Assembly: GCA_003444085.1 (NCBI GenBank)
Contig: DLVL01000066.1
Location: 1-12,506, forward strand
Reading direction: 5' to 3'
From: Kosmotogaceae bacterium
GTDB taxonomy: Bacteria; Thermotogota; Thermotogae; Petrotogales; Kosmotogaceae
Length of the DNA stretch: 12,506 nt
Shown here: positions 6,240-12,506 of the stretch, piece by piece
How positions within the stretch are numbered: position 1 is the first letter of the stretch
How the letters are laid out: every line of letters begins with the position of its first letter
Notes under the pieces: generated by a model
The model's input: the letters and a program-made list of their open reading frames with translations, nothing else
What the model was told of the DNA's origin: nothing
Database searches by the model: none
Translations under genes and position numbers: made by a program

Positions 6240-7982
6240 TCATGAGCTAATCAAAGCGAATTTCCTGAAGCCTACTTCAAGAGTGCCTGAATCATGATCT
6301 TCTGCTTGTCCAAGAATGATCTCATTTACACCGCCAGGGATTACGACCCGTGCGTTACTATCGCCGAAGTTAGCAACAAGGTGGATTCTCTTTCCCTCGT
6401 ATTCTCTAGTGAATGAGATGACTTCCGGATTTCCTGAATCAAACGGAACTAATGACCCCTTCTTGAGAATTTCGCTCTCCGACCTGAACCGAGTAATTTG
6501 GCCGATGATCTTGGCCCAAGGATTGCTGATCTCATTCCACTGCATTGGCCGCCGGTTATCCGGATCAAATCCCCCTTCGATGGCGAGCTCATCTCCGTAG
6601 TAGATGAGAGGCATTCCCTGAAATGACAGGGTCACTACCATTGCCAAGACGTGAAGTTCGGCACTGCCAAGCAAAGTTCTGCACCTAGTTGTATCATGAC
6701 TCCCAACAAGGTTTATCAGATAGTTATAGACCGGAGACTTGTAAAGCATATTGTTTGAAGACAAAGCTTCCCAGAAGATGTTTGCATTTCTGTGCTTCTG
6801 CATGAATTTCAGCAAGGCCTTTCTGAACTTGTAATTTGTAACGGTATCCATTTCATTTCCTTGAAGCCATCTTGAAGCATTGTTCCATACCTCGCCGATC
6901 AGAATAATCTCAGGTGAAATCTTCTTTAGTGATCTCCTTAGCTGCACCCATAGCTCGTGAGACACTTCGTCAGCAACATCAAATCTCCAGCCGTCAAGAT
7001 TCAGGGTCTTTGTCCAGTAGGTTGTCAGGTCGATTACGTAGTCGATTACCTCCTGATTGCTCGTGTTTAGCCGCGGCATAGACGGTGCAACGTTTCCGAA
7101 ACTATCATAGTCTTTTCGCTCTTCATTGACGGGGAAGCTTCTGATATGGAACCAATCCTTGTATTTTGACTTCTCCTGATTGCGAACCACATCCTGAAAG
7201 AGCTCATTTGCGTAACTGCAGTGGTTGAAGACTCCATCAAGTACGACTTTCATGCCTCTTGCATGAGCTTCTTCGACCAGCTCTTTCAGGTCGTGCAGGG
7301 TTCCGAAACGACTGTCAATACGAAAGTAATCAGTGACGTCATACTTGTGATAGGACTCAGCAGCGAAAATTGGATTCAAGTAGAGAACTTTCGCCCCAAG
7401 ATTCGAAATATAATCCAGTTTCTCTGTTACACCAGCAAGATCACCTCCGTAGTAGGTATCTTTGCGGACTAGTCCCCTGAACCCGCCACAATTAAGCATT
7501 TCCTTTTCTGGCAGCATGTTCCAGCTTCTCAGGTCAGGATAATCCGGTGCTCGATCACTTCTGAAGAATCTGTCTACGAATACTTGGTAGATGACCTCTC
7601 CTTGTGCCCACTTCGGAAGATGAAATATGTCATCTTCGTTGATGCAAGGATAGTAGAAGAAGTCTTCATCTGCAGGAGCCTTCATGAATCCTTCCGAAGT
7701 GAAGAAGATATTCTCGCCCTTAGAAAAGATTTGGAAGCAATACTTAAAGCGTCTCTCTTGTATGTGAAGGGATGCTTCAAAAAGATCACAGTAACGGGCA
7801 GAAAGCACTTTGGACATGACAGCTTTTTTAGAATTGCTGCTGTGGTCATAGAGGTTCTTGTAATGAATGACGATCTTGTCTACATCGTTCTTCTTGGTCT
7901 TGAGCCTTACGATAAGGGTATCATTGTTTACCGGATATGCGTAACTGTGCTCAGAAATATGATAGATTGCTGATTTCTCCAT
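6240..7982 (-). CDS. Cytoplasmic GH13 alpha-amylase, neopullulanase/cyclomaltodextrinase type (GH13_20-like)
   Basis: 580 residues, typical for the neopullulanase/cyclomaltodextrinase/maltogenic amylase group. An N-terminal beta-domain (about 1-120, CBM34-like position) precedes the barrel. All GH13 regions are intact: DGVFNH (249-254), GWRFDVADE (331-339, nucleophile Asp335), GEVW (363-366, acid/base Glu364) and GSHDTTR (427-433, Asp430). MPRLN (302-306) matches the MPKL-type fifth region of this subfamily, and YYGGDLAGVTEKL (177-189) is also typical. A small C-terminal beta-domain ends the protein. No signal peptide, so it should hydrolyse imported maltodextrins, cyclodextrins or pullulan fragments inside the cell. 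The ATG at 7982 is chosen because AAAGGAG lies 7 nt upstream; the frame is open to 8081, but that extension overlaps the malG-type gene and looks non-homologous. The gap to the malG-type stop is 31 nt. Exact specificity is not readable. Confidence 0.94.
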   Translation of the reverse strand: MEKSAIYHISEHSYAYPVNNDTLIVRLKTKKNDVDKIVIHYKNLYDHSSNSKKAVMSKVLSARYCDLFEASLHIQERRFKYCFQIFSKGENIFFTSEGFMKAPADEDFFYYPCINEDDIFHLPKWAQGEVIYQVFVDRFFRSDRAPDYPDLRSWNMLPEKEMLNCGGFRGLVRKDTYYGGDLAGVTEKLDYISNLGAKVLYLNPIFAAESYHKYDVTDYFRIDSRFGTLHDLKELVEEAHARGMKVVLDGVFNHCSYANELFQDVVRNQEKSKYKDWFHIRSFPVNEERKDYDSFGNVAPSMPRLNTSNQEVIDYVIDLTTYWTKTLNLDGWRFDVADEVSHELWVQLRRSLKKISPEIILIGEVWNNASRWLQGNEMDTVTNYKFRKALLKFMQKHRNANIFWEALSSNNMLYKSPVYNYLINLVGSHDTTRCRTLLGSAELHVLAMVVTLSFQGMPLIYYGDELAIEGGFDPDNRRPMQWNEISNPWAKIIGQITRFRSESEILKKGSLVPFDSGNPEVISFTREYEGKRIHLVANFGDSNARVVIPGGVNEIILGQAEDHDSGTLEVGFRKFALISS

Positions 7983-7996
7983 GGCAAAACTCCTTT
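7980..7996 (-). promoter_or_regulatory. Ribosome binding site fixing the amylase start
   Basis: AAAGGAG (7990-7996, minus strand), 7 nt, then ATG (7980-7982). This site sets the start 33 codons inside the longest open frame and removes an apparent 68-bp overlap with the permease gene. Confidence 0.8.
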
Positions 7997-8013
7997 CATA
8001 TGATGCGGAGGCA

Positions 8014-8847
8014 CTAGCCCTTTTCACTGATAGCTGAGAGGCCTCCAACGAAATATCTCTGTAAAGTGTAAAAGAGTACAATCATCGGGATGCTTCCTAG
8101 AACGGCTCCTGCACAATAAAGGCTCCAGTTAACACCGAACTGCCCAACGATCATACTCTGAAGACCAACGGCAAGAGGCATTGCTTGAAGATCGCGGGCC
8201 ATCACTGTGCTTGCTATGACGTACTCGTTGTAGGCAATCACAAAACTCTGCATTGCAACAACAGCGACAATTGGTTTCGCCAGAGGCAGCGTTATGCGAA
8301 AAAGAATCTGGAGTTTGTTGGCACCATCTATCATTGCGGCTTCATCAAGAGAAAAGGGGATTGAATCAAAGTAACCTTTCGCTAGGATCACAAGACCTGC
8401 AGAAGCAAAAGCAGAGTTTACAAGAATGAGCCCTTCAAGCCTGTTAAGTAGACCAAGAGAGACAAAGATTCGAAATATTGAAACCATTGATAGAGACAGC
8501 GGGAAGATCTGGATAATCAGCAGAGCCCTGAAGAGTTGGTTCTTTCCACGAAATCTCAGTCTGGAGAAACAATATACGGAGATAGAAACGATGATTACCG
8601 CAACGAACATTGTTGCTGTAGCGAGTAGAAGAGAGTTCAGGATCCAGTTCAAAAAATATGTATCTCCGAAGAGGCGAGCGTAGTTCTCGAGAGTAAATTC
8701 TCTGACAAAAAGTGCGCTGGTATCAATCACATTCTTGCCAAATGATATCAGAATGACATACAAAAAGGGAACCACCGTAATCAAAGCCAAAGTAAGAAGA
8801 ATGACATGAACTATGACTTTGCTGATGCCTTTCTTGCTAATCTCCAC
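8014..8847 (-). CDS. MalG-type carbohydrate ABC transporter permease
   Basis: 277 residues, the normal MalG size. Six hydrophobic segments are visible; the first follows a short basic N-terminus (KKGISK) and covers IVHVILLTLALITVVPFLY. The cytoplasmic EAA loop is well conserved (DEAAMIDGAN...FRITLP, about residues 168-187) and would dock the ATPase subunit. The C-terminus GGLSAISEKG is characteristic of MalG-like permeases. It should pair with the preceding MalF-type fusion to form the membrane channel for an oligosaccharide. The start is a GTG at 8847 because AAGGAG (8856-8861) lies 8 nt upstream. An in-frame GTG at 8854-8856 shares a base with that SD, so it is less likely, though it would add only three residues. 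The gap to the upstream gene is 48 nt. No malK-type ATPase gene is present in the window. Confidence 0.92.
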   Translation of the reverse strand: MEISKKGISKVIVHVILLTLALITVVPFLYVILISFGKNVIDTSALFVREFTLENYARLFGDTYFLNWILNSLLLATATMFVAVIIVSISVYCFSRLRFRGKNQLFRALLIIQIFPLSLSMVSIFRIFVSLGLLNRLEGLILVNSAFASAGLVILAKGYFDSIPFSLDEAAMIDGANKLQILFRITLPLAKPIVAVVAMQSFVIAYNEYVIASTVMARDLQAMPLAVGLQSMIVGQFGVNWSLYCAGAVLGSIPMIVLFYTLQRYFVGGLSAISEKG

Positions 8848-8895
8848 ACAATTCACTCCTTCTCATTGGCAAGATGTTAAGGATTCTGCACTTGA

Positions 8896-11229
8896 TCAGC
8901 GCAACTCATTTACCTTTCTAGTTGAACTGGCCATAGACACAAAGGCCAGTAGACCAACAAAACAGAATATAATAACCGAATATGCTGCAGCCATCGAATA
9001 CCTCTTTGTGTTAAACGCAGTATTAAAGACGTATGTAATTAGTAGATCTGTCGCTCCAGGGGCACCCAGTTTGTCTGCGGGCGGACCTCCCTCTGTCAGA
9101 AGATAGACGCCGAACTGGTTGAACTGCATAATGAATGCCATGATTAGCATCGGGAAAATCGCTCTGTAAACCATCGGCAGGGTGATTCTAAAAAACAGCC
9201 ATGCTCTTGATGCACCTGCTATTTTGGCAACATCGTAGTAATCCTTGGGGATGGACTTGAGGATTCCAGAAGCAACGACCATGAAGTATGGAAAAGAAAA
9301 CCACGTCATCACCAGAATTGTGCTAACCCTTGCTGCCAAGGGATTGGACAACCAAGAAACGGAAGGAACTCCAACAAATGCTAACAGCTGGTTAACTAGG
9401 CCATTTTCGTCAAGAAACCCGCGCCATGTGAGCAATGTTATTACGCTGGGTACAACCCAAGGTAGTATGAACACTACTCTGTAGATTTTGGATTCTCTTA
9501 TACCGACTTTCTCAAGAATCGTTGCTAAGGCTGTGCCCGCAAGAAAAGAGAGCGAAACAACTGAAATGGCGAAAGAAACGGTCCAGACAAACATGGAAAC
9601 CAAACCATCTATCCCTTTCGTAAAGATCTCACGATAATTAGCTGTGCCCACAAATACGTAATCTCTTAGTCTTATACCGCTGTAATTGGTAAGCGAGAGG
9701 TATATGTTGTGAAAAACCGGAAAAACATAGAAGGTGATCACTAGAAAAAAGAGCGGGAAAAGTAAGATCCAGCCCAGAAGAGACTCTCTTTTGCTCAACC
9801 TGCCGCCGAAGTATTCTGTTGCAGAGGCTTTTCTTCCTCTAGCTGCACGTATGGCAAGGAAAGCTATCACGGCGATCAAGGCGGTTAGTATCACGTAGTC
9901 ACTCCATGAAAACGCCGCTTGATCGGGTATCTGGTTGATCAGGGCAACATCGTTTCGAATCGCGTCTGCTAGTTCTCCCAGCATTTCTTGAGCATCAACT
10001 TCTCTTCCGTGTCGGTCACCAAAGAAAATCGTCCTAAAAGCTGTGGTTGTGTAGTTGTACCATATTGGGCCTTCAGGAATATTTGGAAAAGGCGAACAGA
10101 ATGATCCGATTTCGCTTAGAGAGGAGAGCACCGGATCGTCCCTTATATAGGGGCTTTGTATCACTGAAATATTTGCAGGATTTCTCTCGCCAGTCTTTGC
10201 TAGACCTCTGTTTCCTGCTTCAATCAGGAACTGCTGGTGCTCGTCCTGAAGAATGAACAGAAGAAACGCCAGCGAAGCGTCAAAGTCCCTCGTAAATCGG
10301 TTTATGACAAAACCCTGAACAGTTGCAAGAGGTTGTGATATCCGACCGTCTCGTCCTTTCGGCAACTTGGCGATTGCGTAGTTAACGCCCATAGACTGAT
10401 AGATTGATGCATCCCACAGACCGTAAAGGATCATTGCCACTCTGCCTTTGGCGAATTCAGCAGAAATATGACTCTCTGTGGCATTTGGGTTGGTAAGAGT
10501 CAATCCTTTGGCCTGTAGTTCTTTCATCTTGTTCACGTATTCGAGCATTCCTTCGTTGTCAAGACCAACGTCGTAGGAATTGTATGTACCACATCGCAAC
10601 TGACCGAAATAGTAGCCGCCAAACTCTTTGATAATTGGGTAGTTAAACCACATATCCTTGGGATTAAGCAGGGTCCCTCTCTGAACAATCCTTCCGTCTC
10701 CATCACGTATGGTAAGTTTTTCGGCTGTTTGGAAGAACTCATCCCAGGTTCTTGGTAACTCGTCCATTGTAATCAGATCAGAGTTATAGACAAGACCTGA
10801 CGTATCGACTGAGTAACCAACACCGTAGAGTTCGCCTTTGTAGGTAAAAGCATCAAAAGCAGCATTAACGAATCTTGATCTTGTGTCATTGTCAAGATCG
10901 AGCGGAGAGAGAAATCCAGATCTGACAAGATTTCCGATGTCAGGAGCCTGCATGAAAACAAGGTCAGGGCGTTCAGGCAGTTCGGCATTATTTGCAAAAT
11001 CTCTGGGAGCGTCGAAGATCGATCTTCTGCTAATCACCTCGACAGCGATGCCGGTTTGCGCGGTGAACTCCTCAGCAATGGTACGCATTGCTTGGTTTTC
11101 TTGCTCAATATGACTGAACCATATACGAACGATCCTTTCATCGCTCGAATTCTCGACGTCGATAGCCGCAACGGCAGTCAAACCAATCGCTATGACAAGA
11201 ATGATTAAAAACGCCCGGATGAAAGCCAT
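8896..11229 (-). CDS. Fusion of a MalE-like solute-binding protein with a MalF-type permease
   Basis: 777 residues, about the sum of a binding protein and a MalF-like permease. Residues 3-22 are a hydrophobic signal or anchor ending AVAA, with no lipobox Cys. Residues about 32-435 form a family-1 extracellular binding protein: RIWFSHIEQ, PDLVFMQAPDIGNL, GVGYSVDTSGLVYN, YAIAKLPKG and VQGFVINR. A membrane helix (about 444-462) is followed by a basic stretch (RAARGRK), so the binding domain lies outside and the chain re-enters the cytoplasm. MalF-like helices follow from about 485, with the EAA-type loop DVAKIAGASRAWLFFRITLP (666-685) and a LLTEGGPP motif near 710-716. The frame is continuous with no sign of a sequencing join. 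The ATG at 11229 has GGGAAG 6 nt upstream and begins a good signal sequence; an upstream GTG at 11253 lacks an SD. No separate binding-protein gene is seen. The ligand is unknown. Confidence 0.93.
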   Translation of the reverse strand: MAFIRAFLIILVIAIGLTAVAAIDVENSSDERIVRIWFSHIEQENQAMRTIAEEFTAQTGIAVEVISRRSIFDAPRDFANNAELPERPDLVFMQAPDIGNLVRSGFLSPLDLDNDTRSRFVNAAFDAFTYKGELYGVGYSVDTSGLVYNSDLITMDELPRTWDEFFQTAEKLTIRDGDGRIVQRGTLLNPKDMWFNYPIIKEFGGYYFGQLRCGTYNSYDVGLDNEGMLEYVNKMKELQAKGLTLTNPNATESHISAEFAKGRVAMILYGLWDASIYQSMGVNYAIAKLPKGRDGRISQPLATVQGFVINRFTRDFDASLAFLLFILQDEHQQFLIEAGNRGLAKTGERNPANISVIQSPYIRDDPVLSSLSEIGSFCSPFPNIPEGPIWYNYTTTAFRTIFFGDRHGREVDAQEMLGELADAIRNDVALINQIPDQAAFSWSDYVILTALIAVIAFLAIRAARGRKASATEYFGGRLSKRESLLGWILLFPLFFLVITFYVFPVFHNIYLSLTNYSGIRLRDYVFVGTANYREIFTKGIDGLVSMFVWTVSFAISVVSLSFLAGTALATILEKVGIRESKIYRVVFILPWVVPSVITLLTWRGFLDENGLVNQLLAFVGVPSVSWLSNPLAARVSTILVMTWFSFPYFMVVASGILKSIPKDYYDVAKIAGASRAWLFFRITLPMVYRAIFPMLIMAFIMQFNQFGVYLLTEGGPPADKLGAPGATDLLITYVFNTAFNTKRYSMAAAYSVIIFCFVGLLAFVSMASSTRKVNELR

Positions 11230-11265
11230 CTCACACTTCCCATGCAAGCTCACGCGGAATTGACT

Positions 11266-12354
11266 TCAACTAAACCTTCCCTGGAGCAGCTCAAACTCTG
11301 CTACCATTTTCTCTGCTTCTTCGGTTGTGTTTACCGGAAGACAAATGGACACGTTTCCTTGCATCATCTCAGGAAAGTTTTGCTCTATCTCCAGAAACTC
11401 GCTGCAATCAATCGCAAGACAAACTCCTCGCGCATCTTTGATCAAGGTCTCAATATTATCTATTGGACGGGGCTGATTAGGGTCAGTGGCTATCCAAAGG
11501 CTTGCGACATTATCAAGTGAGCATATTTCTTTAACCAAATAGAGTGCTCTTGAATGTGAATGCATGTGCCCAACTCCAAAGTGATCGATTACTTTTTGTG
11601 TATAAGGAGCACAGTATTCCCTATAAAGTTTCGGAGATATCATGCAAGCAATATCTTCAGACATGTAGATGCAACCATCAAGAAACCACATGCCATACCG
11701 AGAGCCCTTGAGGTATTTCCTTGCCAGAGCGTATATGTCCTCAGCAAAAGTTATGGTAGCTTCTGAGCAATAGTCAAGCAGTGAACGTAATTCATCGGGA
11801 TATTCATAGAAATCTGTGTAGATAGCTTCTCCTCTCAAGGCTCCAGCCAAATCCAGAGGCGAGTAAAAACCTCTGAGAAACGGTATCCCAGATTCTGAAG
11901 AAAGCTTGAGTATTTCCTCGCAGATATCAAGAAAGTTTTTGTACCAAAAAGCGGTTCCCAACTTAGGAAGCTTTCGGTAGTCTGAAATCTCCTGAAGGAT
12001 TGGTCTGAACCAGCTGGTATCTTTGTGAAACTCAATCTCTCCTCCTATAAATGCTGCATAGTCCGCTATTCCAAGATTAGGGGCAACAGAAGGTATCATG
12101 TTGTCGTCAACGTTTCGTCTCACTTCAAAGGAATGGCTAAGAAGCCTGCAGAGCTCTTCAGCATAATCCCGCTTCTTATCCTTGTAGTTATATTTTGTCA
12201 AATCCATCGCTGAAAATGGCTCCAAGTCAGATTGTGACAGTGTTCTTAGAGTGACGTTGCCGCCTTTGTGTTTTAGCGCATCATTATAGGTCTTCTCCAT
12301 AATTCCTATAGTCTTATGAATGTCTGGCTTATACTGATCAAGACTTCTGAACAA
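11266..12354 (-). CDS. Divergent UroD-superfamily protein, atypical metal site (HMHSHS)
   Basis: About 362-365 residues, UroD/MtaA size. Family features are seen in the C-terminal half: FLDGCIYMSEDIACMISPKLYREYCAPY (positions 227-254 from the GTG) matches the 'D...MSP..Y.E...P' active-site stretch, followed by VIDHFG. Where MtaA-type enzymes have His-x-Cys-Gly, this protein reads GHMHSHSRAL (265-274), with three alternating His residues and no Cys. It may bind a metal through histidines, bind none, or act on a different substrate; the reaction is unknown. It stands 36 nt before the transporter fusion, so it is probably co-transcribed with the sugar genes. The start is uncertain: AAGGAG (12363-12368) is 8 nt before a TTG at 12354, while the in-frame GTG at 12363 overlaps the SD. 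The N-terminal third is poorly recognisable. Confidence 0.75.
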   Translation of the reverse strand: MFRSLDQYKPDIHKTIGIMEKTYNDALKHKGGNVTLRTLSQSDLEPFSAMDLTKYNYKDKKRDYAEELCRLLSHSFEVRRNVDDNMIPSVAPNLGIADYAAFIGGEIEFHKDTSWFRPILQEISDYRKLPKLGTAFWYKNFLDICEEILKLSSESGIPFLRGFYSPLDLAGALRGEAIYTDFYEYPDELRSLLDYCSEATITFAEDIYALARKYLKGSRYGMWFLDGCIYMSEDIACMISPKLYREYCAPYTQKVIDHFGVGHMHSHSRALYLVKEICSLDNVASLWIATDPNQPRPIDNIETLIKDARGVCLAIDCSEFLEIEQNFPEMMQGNVSICLPVNTTEEAEKMVAEFELLQGRFS

Positions 12355-12383
12355 TTCTCCCACTCCTTCGTGTTTATGTTCGC

Positions 12384-12506
12384 TTACTCATCAATTCTCC
12401 TAGGCAAATTTCGAGGCAGTCCGATTGATTTGAAGAACTCCTGAATCTTGATGTAGTATTCCTGAACATCAATGGAATCTTTCATGTCTACCGCGCTTCT
12501 TAACGT
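12384..12506 (-). CDS. C-terminal 40 residues of an unrecognised protein
   Basis: On the minus strand a frame is open from the window edge (12506) to TAA at 12384-12386. The tail includes VDMKDSIDVQEYYIKIQEFF and ends GLPRNLPRRIDE. It is amphipathic and rich in charged residues, with codon use like its neighbours, and it ends 29 nt before the next start, as expected for an upstream operon member. The fragment is too short to assign; the 'KIQEFFKSIGLP' ending would suit the last helix of a metabolic enzyme, but I will not name one. Confidence 0.6.
   Translation of the reverse strand, partial: TLRSAVDMKDSIDVQEYYIKIQEFFKSIGLPRNLPRRIDE

Noticed and set aside
7983..8081. 33-residue extension of the amylase overlapping the malG-type gene
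   Set aside because: The extension lacks an SD and looks like an out-of-frame read of the permease end; the ATG at 7982 has AAAGGAG at 7 nt.
1..12506. CRISPR array, tRNA/rRNA, insertion sequence or cobalamin riboswitch
   Set aside because: No regularly spaced repeats, RNA gene folds, transposase motifs or B12-box-like leader were seen; almost all sequence is coding.

Overview
The window looks like accessory carbon-metabolism DNA from an anaerobic bacterium. It carries a corrinoid methyl-transfer set (B12-binding protein, iron-sulfur ASKHA reactivase, several UroD-superfamily proteins) next to a maltodextrin-type ABC transporter and a cytoplasmic GH13 amylase. AGA/AGG-rich arginine codons, an estimated mid-40s GC content and this gene mix would fit a mesophilic Thermotogota such as a Mesotoga relative. 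That is an impression only; a spirochaete or Firmicute is not excluded.

Layout. Positions 1-366 (+) hold the 3' end of a UroD-like gene. It converges on a long, tightly packed run of minus-strand genes that fills the rest of the window. In transcription order (right to left) these are: the tail of an unrecognised gene (12506-12384); a divergent UroD-family protein with HMHSHS in place of the usual HxC motif (about 12354-11266); a fusion of a solute-binding protein to a MalF-type permease (11229-8896); a MalG-type permease (8847-8014); a neopullulanase/cyclomaltodextrinase-type amylase (7982-6240); a secreted protein of three related repeats, perhaps glycan-binding (6176-5031); a UroD-family methyltransferase-like protein (4928-3861); a corrinoid protein (3805-3164); a ferredoxin-ASKHA corrinoid reactivase (3151-1361); and an MtaA/MtbA-like methyltransferase with an HxC...C zinc motif (1364-420). 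Gaps run from a 4-nt overlap to 102 nt and no stretch above 300 nt lacks a gene, so one polycistronic unit, possibly with internal segmentation, is likely.

How the genes may work together. The transporter would import an oligosaccharide, the secreted protein may capture it outside, and the amylase would cut it inside. The downstream genes form an almost complete methyl-transfer pathway: methyltransferases, corrinoid carrier and ATP-driven reductive reactivator. Another UroD-like gene stands in front of the transporter, so methyl-transfer-type genes bracket the sugar genes. The most interesting reading is import and breakdown of a methylated or methoxylated glycan coupled to corrinoid-dependent demethylation. 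This is inference from gene order; the substrate is unknown. No MalK-type ATPase and no MtrH/MetH-type pterin methyltransferase is present in the window.

Inverted repeats lie at or near the 3' ends of several operon genes (429-450, 3167-3193, 4986-5018, 6195-6217). None has a U-tract in the direction of transcription, so they look more like mRNA-processing or stabilising elements than classical terminators.
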